Shown: positions 1 to 6,517 of the stretch, piece after piece | Layout: each line of letters starts with the position of its first letter | Numbering within the stretch: position 1 is the first letter of the stretch | Source: a virus | Length of the DNA stretch: 64,000 bases | Strand: one strand, 5' to 3' | IMG/VR virus record: IMGVR_UViG_3300017917_001996 | Coordinates: 62,001 to 126,000 of that record | Program-made: the position numbers and the translations under genes | The notes under the pieces: model-generated | The model's database searches: none | What the model was told of the DNA's origin: nothing | The model's input: only the letters and a program-made list of their open reading frames with translations

Positions 1-1
1 T

Positions 2-73
2 GGTGTATTTAAATCCGATCCTGCTGTGCGTAACGAGTTTATGAACATTGTTAATGCTTGTAAAACAAAATAA
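2..73 (+). CDS. 3' end of a mini-gene (partial)
   Basis: An open frame enters from the left edge and ends at TAA 71-73. The visible tail reads GVFKSDPAVRNEFMNIVNAC and then KTK. It closely resembles the 37-residue peptide at 742-855 (GAFRTDPSVKKEFMDNI), which supports it as a real coding end rather than chance. No function is recognised. If it matches its sibling in length, about a dozen residues lie outside the window. Confidence 0.55.
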   Translation, partial: GVFKSDPAVRNEFMNIVNACKTK

Positions 74-74
74 G

Positions 75-680
75 TTATCTACCTAAAAACTTATAATCGT
101 ATCTCTTTTTAAGTAGATACGGTGTAGTGTTAAAATGTCGTGATGCGGCTCCTATAGTAGGAAAGGTTATGCCTTCGACTACTATAGGGCGAACATTAGG
201 ATTGTTATTATTTTGACTCATCCTTTTTCGCTGTGCTGGATCTTTCATTGGATTGTTTTCTACCATGCGTTTACGAACTTGTTCAATAATTTCTGGTGTA
301 GAAAAAATGTTATCTTTCCCTCTTTTGTAAGATCCTCGGGCTTTACGAGTAGCAGACATCTTAACATACGATTCCGGAGTGCAGTATATTTGTGGGGTTG
401 GACACTTGGAAGTATCATACTTGGCATTAAACAATTTATAGGCATACATCATTCTGTATCGGTTTGCACCCTTAACCATTTCAATTAACAGTCTATGACA
501 TACTCTGTGTTCTTTGTAGGTAAGCACCACAAGATTACTCGGATCATCTGTGCCGCCAAATGACCGTGGAATGATGTGATGCGTTTGAAATCCATCATTT
601 CGTTCTTTAAGGTGATTACGCTGAATAGAACGATTGATTATTCTATAATAAACCTTGGTGTATTTGTTATCTAAAAACAT
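75..680 (-). CDS. HNH homing endonuclease
   Basis: A 201-residue free-standing HNH nuclease of the kind that spreads between phage genomes by cutting uninvaded alleles. The HNH core lies at residues ~33-65: HHIIPRSFGGTDDPSNLVVL followed by TYKEHRVCHRLL, with the paired histidines, the Asn and the closing His visible. The middle is basic with a NUMOD3-like NNPMKDPAQRKRMS stretch, and the C-terminal ~35 residues look like a NUMOD1-type DNA-binding module (FPTIGAASRHFNTT). It runs opposite to its neighbours and sits between two related mini-genes, as expected for an inserted selfish gene. A late-promoter-like GATAAATA lies 34 bases upstream of its start. Confidence 0.85.
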   Translation of the reverse strand: MFLDNKYTKVYYRIINRSIQRNHLKERNDGFQTHHIIPRSFGGTDDPSNLVVLTYKEHRVCHRLLIEMVKGANRYRMMYAYKLFNAKYDTSKCPTPQIYCTPESYVKMSATRKARGSYKRGKDNIFSTPEIIEQVRKRMVENNPMKDPAQRKRMSQNNNNPNVRPIVVEGITFPTIGAASRHFNTTPYLLKKRYDYKFLGR

Positions 681-714
681 TGACTCTTCCTATATGATAT
701 GTTAAACTTAAATA

Positions 715-722
715 TATTTATC
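715..722 (-). promoter_or_regulatory. Late promoter-like GATAAATA for the HNH gene
   Basis: On the minus strand this reads GATAAATA, 7 of 8 matches to the T4 late consensus TATAAATA, 34 bases before the HNH start codon. The same octamer at the same distance precedes the gp26 gene at 59075-59082. Late expression of homing endonucleases is known in T4. Confidence 0.5.
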
Positions 723-741
723 AAAATGGATGTTGTGACAA

Positions 742-855
742 ATGAATAAACTTACACAAACCACTGTACTGCACGGCGCATTCCGTACTGATCCAAGCGT
801 TAAAAAAGAGTTTATGGACAATATTAAGCTACAGCAAGACTGGGCTCCACGTTAA
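742..855 (+). CDS. 37-aa mini-protein
   Basis: A 37-codon frame starting MNKLTQTTVLHGAF and ending QQDWAPR. Its central FRTDPSVKKEFMDNI is nearly the same as the tail of the partial gene at 2-73 (FKSDPAVRNEFMNIV), with conservative changes only, so protein-level selection is likely. The ribosome site is weak. It lies just upstream of the BI-1-like gene with a 16-base gap and is probably cotranscribed with it. Function is unknown. It has no membrane segment or known motif. Confidence 0.5.
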   Translation: MNKLTQTTVLHGAFRTDPSVKKEFMDNIKLQQDWAPR

Positions 856-871
856 TTAGAAAGGACTTAAC

Positions 872-1549
872 ATGACCGCTATTGTTTATCGAGGTGCTGC
901 TGCTATTAACCAAGCCATGGGCCGTGTCTATGGACACATGGCTGCGGCTATTTTTACCAGCATGGTTATTAGTTATCTAGTAGGAACTTCCGCTGCATTG
1001 ATGGAATTTTTCTTTACTGGATTTACCAAGTGGGTTGTAATCTTTGCACCCTTGGCATTTATATTTTTAGTTCCTATTTTGCTCAATGCAGGACTTCCTA
1101 AAATCGGTAAGGTGCTGACCTTGCACGCCTTTGCTGGCCTTATGGGCTTGAGCTTTGCCACTATCTTTGCAGTCTACACCATGGGCAGTATTGTTAGTGC
1201 ATTTATGAGTGGTGCCGTGTTGTTTGGGGTTATGAGCTTGTATGGTTACTTTACCAAGCAGAGCCTAGACAGCCTTGGCAAGTATTTGCTAGTAGGCCTA
1301 ATTGCAATTATCATTGCCAGCATTATCAATATCTTTGTTGGCAGCACTGTAGCACAAATGGTAATCAGCGCCATTGCTATTCTTATCTTCCTGGGCCTTA
1401 CTGCCTACGATACACAACAAATTAGAGAAATGGTAATGACTGACTCCGACGACAGTGTTGAGATTTCTGGTGCGCTAACTTTGTATCTGGATTTCATTAA
1501 CTTGTTCCTGAGTCTGCTGCAACTATTCGGAAATAAAAAGGATGATTAA
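872..1549 (+). CDS. Bax inhibitor-1 (YccA/YbhL)-like membrane protein
   Basis: A 225-residue integral membrane protein with about seven hydrophobic segments spread from residue ~20 to ~215. Two hallmarks of the BI-1/UPF0005 family are visible near the C terminus: TAYDTQQIREM, and the closing segment LYLDFINLFLSLLQLFG. Bacterial members act in the inner membrane as pH-sensitive calcium leak channels or as FtsH modulators (YccA). The length matches the family. The start has an AGAAAGGA-type ribosome site. The next gene follows after 2 bases. A phage copy could modulate host membrane proteolysis or delay envelope damage. That role is inference, but the family call is firm. Confidence 0.88.
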   Translation: MTAIVYRGAAAINQAMGRVYGHMAAAIFTSMVISYLVGTSAALMEFFFTGFTKWVVIFAPLAFIFLVPILLNAGLPKIGKVLTLHAFAGLMGLSFATIFAVYTMGSIVSAFMSGAVLFGVMSLYGYFTKQSLDSLGKYLLVGLIAIIIASIINIFVGSTVAQMVISAIAILIFLGLTAYDTQQIREMVMTDSDDSVEISGALTLYLDFINLFLSLLQLFGNKKDD

Positions 1550-1551
1550 AA

Positions 1552-1764
1552 ATGACTAAAAATAAACCAGCGATTAACAAGATCAGCGACAAGCTAACCA
1601 AAGTTGGCGATTCATTTACAGTAACCATGTATGACAATGGTTTTATGTTTGAGATCGGCGGACGTAACGAAAACGACGACTGGTCAAATGCCCGTTTGAT
1701 TTGCTCTAACCTAGACGATCTTGTTACACTAATAATGGAAGCTATCGAAGCTGAAAGAGATTAA
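1552..1764 (+). CDS. Conserved small protein, 70 aa
   Basis: A 70-residue soluble protein starting two bases after the BI-1-like gene, so translation is probably coupled. The sequence has the pattern of a compact alpha/beta fold: KVGDSFTVTMYDNGFMFEIGGR (in two parts), then a helix ending LVTLIMEAIEAERD. It resembles small conserved proteins of T4-like aquatic phages that lack an assigned function. No catalytic motif is visible. The following gene starts two bases after its stop, so 872-2891 looks like one tightly packed operon. Confidence 0.7.
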   Translation: MTKNKPAINKISDKLTKVGDSFTVTMYDNGFMFEIGGRNENDDWSNARLICSNLDDLVTLIMEAIEAERD

Positions 1765-1766
1765 CT

Positions 1767-2186
1767 ATGGCACTTTGGACTATATGCCCATCTGAAACAT
1801 ATCGAGCTGTAACCGAAATACAGCTATGGAAAAAATTTGATTACGAGTTAATCAGAGAAGAAACATACGATTGGGCTGAGTTTGAAGTTAATTCAGATAC
1901 CGAACCCATGGTTAACTTAAAAAACGATTACGGTTATAAAGTTAACCATGATCCAAACTATAGTTGGAGTTTAACACAATTAGTGCAAACAAGACCCGAA
2001 CCAACTATTAAATGGACGTATCCAGCCAGCATGTCCGAAGGGCAAGTTTATAACTTAAAAAATCTAATTGAACAAAATGGTTATGTTGGATTAGATTCCG
2101 AAGGTTGGGAACTAGTTAACACAGATTTTTGGTTCTGGGGACCTTTGAGTATTGCACAGGCTGTTAACAATCCACCAGGAGAATAA
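1767..2186 (+). CDS. Tryptophan-rich unknown protein, paralogue A
   Basis: A 139-residue acidic protein with unusually many Trp and Tyr residues. It aligns along its length with the next gene: both begin MA-W-I, share IREE plus a following aromatic, SDT-P-V-LKN, and a C-terminal G-W-x(4)-D-x-x-W-x-GPL motif. The pair is therefore an old tandem duplication. No enzymatic motif is recognised. It may be a small binding protein. It is two bases downstream of the previous gene and two bases upstream of its paralogue. Confidence 0.75.
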   Translation: MALWTICPSETYRAVTEIQLWKKFDYELIREETYDWAEFEVNSDTEPMVNLKNDYGYKVNHDPNYSWSLTQLVQTRPEPTIKWTYPASMSEGQVYNLKNLIEQNGYVGLDSEGWELVNTDFWFWGPLSIAQAVNNPPGE

Positions 2187-2188
2187 AC

Positions 2189-2617
2189 TTGGCCACTTGG
2201 AAAATTTCAAACTATCACAAAAAGAACGCCGTTGAACGTCAGTACTGGCACAAAGACGGTAAAACGATAATTCGCGAAGAAGGGTTTCGCTGGGGGACCT
2301 GGTATTGCGAAAGTGATACTAAGCCCGATGTTGACTTAAAGAACCCCGACGGTTTCGAAGTTAGTTGGACTGAAGATTACGAATGGGAAATGGAAATGAT
2401 GGACGATGGTTGCTGGGGCAACCTAGAAGCCGGAAAAAACACTACCGATGAAGACCTAGAAGAATTCGAGTCAGCGTGGGAAGAAGACAGTTACGAAGGC
2501 GTCGAAGCATTGGGTTGGACTAATGACGATACTGAGTATTGGTTGTACGGTCCTTTAGAATTAACTAACGTGGATACCGGCGAATCATGGAATGGAGATG
2601 ATAATGACAACAACTAA
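2189..2617 (+). CDS. Tryptophan-rich unknown protein, paralogue B (TTG start)
   Basis: A 142-residue, strongly acidic paralogue of the preceding gene. Start is TTG at 2189, two bases after the upstream stop. This start is supported because the alignment with paralogue A begins exactly there (MATWKIS against MALWTIC). The C-terminal GW..D..YW.YGPLEL motif is shared. A middle insert rich in Glu and Asp (residues ~88-115) is its own. Function is unknown. An acidic surface with clustered aromatics could suit DNA mimicry or protein binding, but nothing in the sequence proves that. Confidence 0.72.
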   Translation: MATWKISNYHKKNAVERQYWHKDGKTIIREEGFRWGTWYCESDTKPDVDLKNPDGFEVSWTEDYEWEMEMMDDGCWGNLEAGKNTTDEDLEEFESAWEEDSYEGVEALGWTNDDTEYWLYGPLELTNVDTGESWNGDDNDNN

Positions 2618-2891
2618 AAAGAAATCAACAACTACCAAGACAGCAAAAGTCAGCAACGAAACATGGCCTAAAGTGGTCAAGGGTAGTCACTTAACTGTTA
2701 CTACACACGAAGACGGCCGCACTGAACTTGAATGGGACGATGAACAACTGTTAAAAGAAGTTCAAGAAGCCATTGCTAGTGTAAAACCAGTTAAGCCAGC
2801 AGTAAAAGCTAAATCAGTTAAAAAGGTTCCAGAAGCAATGAAGCGTAAGGAAACTAAACCCAAAGCTGCTACTAAGAAAGCTAAATCATGA
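2604..2891 (+). CDS. Lysine-rich small protein
   Basis: A ~95-residue basic protein. Three in-frame ATGs lie at 2592, 2598 and 2604. I chose 2604 because GGAG at 2594-2597 is then correctly spaced. Using any of them overlaps the previous gene. The N terminus (TTTKKKSTTTKTAK) and the last ~30 residues are rich in Lys, Ala and Pro in a histone-H1-like manner. The middle (TWPKVVKGSHLTVTTHEDGR) looks like a small beta fold. It ends in an ATGA overlap with the next gene. Function is unknown. Nucleic-acid binding is plausible from composition only. Confidence 0.65.
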   Translation: MTTTKKKSTTTKTAKVSNETWPKVVKGSHLTVTTHEDGRTELEWDDEQLLKEVQEAIASVKPVKPAVKAKSVKKVPEAMKRKETKPKAATKKAKS

Positions 2892-3358
2892 AATGGTTCT
2901 TAAATACATTAGAACGCCTAGGGCGCAAACGTATTGTAATGGACAGGATTAACAATGAACCTTATTTGGAACGCTATTATCTATTCCTCAAGGACCGAAC
3001 ATGGTTTCCCTTTAATGTGTTCCTTCATCGGTTTCTTAAGTCAGATCCCGATGATGTGCATGATCATCCATGGCCTTACGCTACTTTAATTCTTAAAGGT
3101 GGCTACTGGGAATGGATTCCACAGTTTAATAGTCAAGGAGAAAAAATTGGCGAAATCGCAAAATGGCGCGGGGCGGGAAGTTTTCGTACTTGTGGCGCTA
3201 CTAGCTATCATCGTATTGAGCTTGATCCTAGCATAGAGTGTTGGACATTGTTTATGCCAGGGCCGCAACGTCGAGAATGGGGATTCCTGGTCAATAATAA
3301 ATGGGTACAACACGAACAGTACCTAGAATCGAGAAAACATGTATATAACTCTAACTAA
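2888..3358 (+). CDS. Cupin-like protein
   Basis: A 156-residue protein with a cupin-like pattern. HDHPWPYATLILKGGYWE at residues ~57-75 supplies His-Asp-His-Pro and the turn into the second strand, and a later block has SYHRIEL and FMPGPQRREWGF. Metal-binding cupins use such His clusters. Comparable proteins of unknown function occur in T4-like aquatic phages. The start overlaps the previous stop (ATGA). It could be a metal-dependent sugar or amino-acid modifying enzyme, but no substrate can be assigned. Confidence 0.65.
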   Translation: MKWFLNTLERLGRKRIVMDRINNEPYLERYYLFLKDRTWFPFNVFLHRFLKSDPDDVHDHPWPYATLILKGGYWEWIPQFNSQGEKIGEIAKWRGAGSFRTCGATSYHRIELDPSIECWTLFMPGPQRREWGFLVNNKWVQHEQYLESRKHVYNSN

Positions 3359-3575
3359 TGCTACCGAACAACATCGCGGTAATAAAATTGCTATCAATGC
3401 TGATTTAATTGCCACAGTGCATAGTAAATTTCTTACTAACAATGATGGCATCATTGAAAACATAACTTATATCTTTTGTCCGCCGCACGGTACATGGGAA
3501 GTAAGCGAACCACTAGAAACTGTTGTAGGTATCTTAAATGGTTTTGATAACAAGACTCAGACCGATAGTGCTTGA
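3339..3575 (+). CDS. Small beta-rich protein
   Basis: A 78-residue protein whose start overlaps the preceding gene by 20 bases. The pattern MYITLTN...KIAINADLIATVHS, a beta hairpin with the 'I-N-x-D-x-I' turn, resembles small FlbD-like or phage DUF proteins. I do not recognise it with confidence. No catalytic motif is seen. It also overlaps the next gene, consistent with coupled translation across this compact run. Confidence 0.55.
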   Translation: MYITLTNATEQHRGNKIAINADLIATVHSKFLTNNDGIIENITYIFCPPHGTWEVSEPLETVVGILNGFDNKTQTDSA

Positions 3576-3846
3576 GATTAGGGGGCTAACCGATGAGATG
3601 ATCCAGTGGTATCGTTCCATCGGTGGTAAGTCCTTTACTCAAGAACATTGGGACTATCGCGGCAATCGAAAAGAATTAACCTTTGTTGGTTACGGCAATG
3701 GTAAATACTGTCACTATCGCAAAGATGGTACTGGTGGTGTTCGACTACACTTCAACGAAGAAGATGCAAAAATAGCAACCATGTTTATATTGCAATTTCC
3801 AGATGAAGTCGAAGCTCATAATATGGTTAAAGAACACTTTGAATAA
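3568..3846 (+). CDS. Conserved small protein, ~92 aa
   Basis: An alpha/beta protein with the block GLTDEMIQWYRSIGG, then FTQEHWDYRG and GNGKYCHYRKDGTGG. Such a set is typical of a conserved phage family of unknown function. Its start is unclear. GTG at 3568 gives an 8-base overlap with the previous stop and is preferred. ATG at 3538 adds ten residues and ATG at 3598 removes ten. None has a strong ribosome site. A small hairpin (AGCGG...CCGCT) follows its stop. Confidence 0.6.
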   Translation: MLEIRGLTDEMIQWYRSIGGKSFTQEHWDYRGNRKELTFVGYGNGKYCHYRKDGTGGVRLHFNEEDAKIATMFILQFPDEVEAHNMVKEHFE

Positions 3847-3868
3847 GCGGCAACACCCCGCTAATTAT

Positions 3869-3876
3869 AATAAATA
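3869..3876 (+). promoter_or_regulatory. Late promoter-like AATAAATA
   Basis: Seven of eight matches to TATAAATA, but only 5 bases before the ATG of the homing endonuclease gene. A transcript from it would begin at or after the start codon, so it may be chance AT-rich sequence. Listed with low confidence. Confidence 0.25.
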
Positions 3877-3881
3877 AACGT

Positions 3882-4439
3882 ATGAAGAAACTCTATCTAT
3901 ACGTTAAACAACACAAAGTAACTGGGTTAAAATATTTTGGTATGACTGCTACAAAAGATCCATATGTGTACACCGGCTCTGGAAAATACTGGAGAAGACA
4001 CCTTAAAATTTACGGCAAAGATATAGATACGGTCAACGTCTGGGAGTTTACAGATCCGTTAGCTTGCGAAAAATTTGCACTAGATTTTTCGGAAAAAAAT
4101 AAAATCGTTGAATCATCAGATTGGGCAAATTTAAGGCCAGAAAACGGAAAAGACGGAAAGGTGCCTGGTAGTCCGGGCATGAAAAAGGAAAAAAATCCAA
4201 ACTGGGGCAAAATTAAAGAGCAAAATTCGTTTTATGGTAAAAAGCACACATCAGAGACCATTGAACTGTACAGACAACAAAAATTAGGGGGCAATAATCC
4301 TCGTGCTAAAAAAGTCACTACACCGTCAGGCAAATACAATTGTCTAAACGATGCAGCCAAGGCAGAATGTATTAATAGAGATACCCTCAGATCTAAATTA
4401 AACAATAATTTTCCTGGCTATCATTGGGGATGGCTCTAA
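3882..4439 (+). CDS. GIY-YIG-like homing endonuclease
   Basis: A 185-residue putative free-standing homing endonuclease. The N-terminal ~60 residues fit a degenerate GIY-YIG domain: LYLYVKQHKVTGLKYFGMTA followed by YTGSGKYWRRHLK, which is the usual 'Y-GSG-xW-HL' block. Residues ~105-135 carry NUMOD3-type repeats (NPNWGKIKEQNSFYGKKHT). The last ~45 residues (NCLNDAAKAECINRDTLRSK) fit a NUMOD1 helix-turn-helix. It sits between conserved small genes and the queD cluster with its own short spacers, as expected for an inserted element. The GIY-YIG class is inferred from pattern. The homing-endonuclease call rests mainly on the NUMOD modules. Confidence 0.72.
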   Translation: MKKLYLYVKQHKVTGLKYFGMTATKDPYVYTGSGKYWRRHLKIYGKDIDTVNVWEFTDPLACEKFALDFSEKNKIVESSDWANLRPENGKDGKVPGSPGMKKEKNPNWGKIKEQNSFYGKKHTSETIELYRQQKLGGNNPRAKKVTTPSGKYNCLNDAAKAECINRDTLRSKLNNNFPGYHWGWL

Positions 4440-4493
4440 ATATATAAAGCGGTCTTTTGGCATCATTCCCGCTATATAAACTCTGCTGCCTAT

Positions 4494-4501
4494 GCTACAA
4501 T
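4494..4501 (+). promoter_or_regulatory. Extended -10 promoter for queD
   Basis: TGCTACAAT at 4493-4501 is an extended -10 element (TGn plus TACAAT). No good -35 stands 17 bases upstream, as expected for extended -10 promoters. It is followed by a clear AGGAGG ribosome site at 4506-4512 and the queD start at 4519. Confidence 0.5.
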
Positions 4502-4518
4502 AGCCTAGGAGGACAAAA

Positions 4519-5016
4519 ATGCAACCTGTAGTTTACAAATATACTAGCACAAAAGAATACCACGATGCGTTTCCTTGTGCATATCGCCAATGGCGTGCTG
4601 ATAGTCACTGCAACCTAATTCACGGTTACAGTTTTAGCATGAAGTTTTACTTTGGCACCAACGATTTAGACATTCGTAATTGGGCCGCTGACTATGGCGG
4701 TCTTAAAGAACTCAAGAAAATTTTAGAAGATCAATTTGATCATACCTTGATTGTGGCACAAGACGATCCAGAGATGGAAACATTTAAACTGCTACAAGAA
4801 AAGAAAATGGCCAAGATTGTTGTACTACCACGTCTAGGCTGCGAAGGTCTTAGCGACATGCTGTACAAATTTGTCAATGGTGTTTACATTCCACAGTACT
4901 GGGGACCAGGCGAAGCAGAACGTCTATGGTGCTACCGTGTAGAAGTACGTGAAACACAGGCCAATATGGCTTTCCGCGAAGGACATCGCGAGTGGAATGA
5001 GGATTTATTTGCATGA
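4519..5016 (+). CDS. queD: 6-carboxytetrahydropterin synthase-like protein (QueD)
   Basis: A 165-residue member of the QueD/PTPS family, which converts dihydroneopterin triphosphate to 6-carboxytetrahydropterin on the way to preQ0 and other 7-deazaguanines. The expected elements are visible: an N-terminal His in the EYHDAF block, the catalytic Cys31 in CNLIHGYSF, the FDHTLI block and a late Glu-rich VEVRET strand. Canonical enzymes have HGH, and here the second His is Tyr (HGY), so one usual zinc ligand is altered. It has a strong AGGAGG site. The stop overlaps the cupin start (ATGA). With queE nearby, the cluster makes a 7-deazaguanine precursor for tRNA or DNA modification. QueC, FolE and a DNA transglycosylase are not in this window. 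Confidence 0.85.
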   Translation: MQPVVYKYTSTKEYHDAFPCAYRQWRADSHCNLIHGYSFSMKFYFGTNDLDIRNWAADYGGLKELKKILEDQFDHTLIVAQDDPEMETFKLLQEKKMAKIVVLPRLGCEGLSDMLYKFVNGVYIPQYWGPGEAERLWCYRVEVRETQANMAFREGHREWNEDLFA

Positions 5017-5351
5017 GCAAACTAAGATATAATATCAATAATATCGGCGGCGAAATTATCAAAGATAACGAAACCTATGTGCTACAAGACAATAAACTGC
5101 TAAAAGATCTTGTAGTCAGTAGCACATTCCTAAAGCCTAATCAAAGCACACGAGGTCACAACCATCCCGGTCAAGAAGAAGTTTATTATTTTGTTTCCGG
5201 ATCAGGTCGTATGCAGATTGACGATGAGGTCTTTGATGTAAAAGACGGTAGTGTCGTGCTGATACCCGATGGAGTGTTTCATAGGGTTTTTAACCCAACC
5301 GAAAAGCCATTGTACTTTGTCTGTGTATTTAACGGTCAGAGAAACCATTGA
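5013..5351 (+). CDS. Single-domain cupin
   Basis: A 112-residue Cupin_2 protein. Motif 1 is GHNHPGQEEVYYFVSGSG (G-x-HxH-x(3)-E-x-G-like, residues ~49-66) and motif 2 is GSVVLIPDGVFHRVFN (G-x(5)-P-x-G-x(2)-H-x(3)-N), so the two His plus Glu plus His metal set is complete. Small cupins of this kind are isomerases, dioxygenases or sugar-binding proteins. The substrate cannot be read from sequence. It is translationally coupled to queD by an ATGA overlap, so a role near deazaguanine or sugar metabolism is possible. Confidence 0.85.
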   Translation: MSKLRYNINNIGGEIIKDNETYVLQDNKLLKDLVVSSTFLKPNQSTRGHNHPGQEEVYYFVSGSGRMQIDDEVFDVKDGSVVLIPDGVFHRVFNPTEKPLYFVCVFNGQRNH

Positions 5352-5376
5352 CTCTGTATTTCAAACATTCTATAAT
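5348..5376 (+). promoter_or_regulatory. Sigma-70 promoter before mazG
   Basis: TTGACT at 5348-5353, a 17-base spacer and a perfect TATAAT at 5371-5376. It overlaps the stop codon of the cupin gene. The first transcribed base would be at about 5383, which is the A of the mazG ATG, so the message may be leaderless. Confidence 0.75.
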
Positions 5377-5382
5377 ATCAAA

Positions 5383-5673
5383 ATGAATAATAAACAAAAT
5401 GAAATTCTTTTAATTACACAAGAGGAGTGCGCCGAGGTAACACAGGCTATTAGCAAGTGTTACCGATTCGGCTTAGACAATTACAAGCCTGGCAAACCAA
5501 AAACTAATAGAGAACACCTAGCCGAAGAGTTAGGAGATCTTCTAGCCATGGTCACACTGTGTCATGACTTTGGTCTAGTAGACTTTCACGAAGTCATGAC
5601 AGCCAAGGATGCTAAACTAGAAAAGCTACGTCAATGGTCAAATATTTTCAAGGTCGAAAATGAGCAAAATTAA
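5383..5673 (+). CDS. mazG: MazG-like nucleotide pyrophosphohydrolase
   Basis: A 96-residue all-alpha NTP-PPase of the MazG/dUTPase superfamily. The metal-binding signature is present: QEECAEVTQA (E-E-x-x-E type) at residues ~14-23 and EELGDLLAMV (E-x-x-D) at ~55-64. Phage MazG proteins hydrolyse (d)NTPs or alarmones and are common in aquatic T4-like phages. The frame stays open further upstream, but the start at MNNKQNEILL (5383) fits the family and sits where the promoter's transcript should begin. No ribosome site precedes it. It overlaps queE by 14 bases. Confidence 0.85.
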   Translation: MNNKQNEILLITQEECAEVTQAISKCYRFGLDNYKPGKPKTNREHLAEELGDLLAMVTLCHDFGLVDFHEVMTAKDAKLEKLRQWSNIFKVENEQN

Positions 5674-6517
5674 AATCGCAGAACTGTTTTACAGTATTCA
5701 AGGCGAAGGACGTTACATGGGCGTCCCTAGTGTGTTCTTACGCACATTTGGTTGTAACTTTACCTGTTCAGGCTTTGGTATGCCTGCTGGTGAAAAGAGC
5801 GCCGAGGTAAATGAAATTGTTTCAAGGGCACATTACTTCAAGGACTACAAAGAACTACCTTTGGTGTCTACAGGATGCGACAGCTACGCCAGTTGGCATC
5901 CTGCATTTAAAGATTTAAGCCCTATGCTAACTTCTGACGCTATTGTAGATCGCATCATGGAAATTATTCCATACAACGAGTGGCGCGACGAACATCTCGT
6001 AATCACAGGCGGTGAACCATTACTAGGTTGGCAACGTGCTTACCCAGATATGCTTGATCATCCTAAAATGCAAAGTCTAAAAGAAATTACCTTTGAGACC
6101 AATGGCACTCAAGAACTTAGTAAAGAGTTTAGACAATATCTTTTGAACTGGACCCTGGGCCGCAAGGATCGTGGATATCAAGCACTTACATTTAGTGTCA
6201 GCGCAAAGTTGCCTTGCAGTGGCGAAACTTGGGAAGATGCTATTAGACCCGACATTGTGTTAAGTTATCAGGATGTCGGTCATACCTATCTTAAATTTGT
6301 TGTAGCTACAGAACAAGATGTTGCCGACGCACTCCGTGCTACTGAAGAATTTCGCAGTGCAGGCTTCAACGGTAATGTATATCTAATGCCAGTTGGTGGC
6401 GTTGAAAGCGTGTACTCTCTAAACAACAGAGCGGTTGCCTTGCTAGCCATGAAGCACGGTCTACGCTATAGTGATAGACTTCAGGTTCCGCTTTTTAAGA
6501 ACGAGTGGGGAACTTAA
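5660..6517 (+). CDS. queE: 7-carboxy-7-deazaguanine synthase (QueE), phage type
   Basis: A 285-residue radical-SAM enzyme that contracts 6-carboxytetrahydropterin, the QueD product, to 7-carboxy-7-deazaguanine. Visible features: ELFYSIQGEGRYMGVPSVF at the N terminus (substrate-binding Q-GEG), FeS cysteines at residues 32, 36 and 73, the SAM-contacting ITGGEPLL at ~113, and FETNGT. The canonical cluster motif CX3CX2C is split, with 36 residues between the second and third Cys before GCDSYASWH. It forms a short operon with mazG and a 2OG oxygenase (TAATG junction). In E. coli, QueE can also block cell division, a possible second benefit to a phage. Confidence 0.92.
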   Translation: MSKIKIAELFYSIQGEGRYMGVPSVFLRTFGCNFTCSGFGMPAGEKSAEVNEIVSRAHYFKDYKELPLVSTGCDSYASWHPAFKDLSPMLTSDAIVDRIMEIIPYNEWRDEHLVITGGEPLLGWQRAYPDMLDHPKMQSLKEITFETNGTQELSKEFRQYLLNWTLGRKDRGYQALTFSVSAKLPCSGETWEDAIRPDIVLSYQDVGHTYLKFVVATEQDVADALRATEEFRSAGFNGNVYLMPVGGVESVYSLNNRAVALLAMKHGLRYSDRLQVPLFKNEWGT

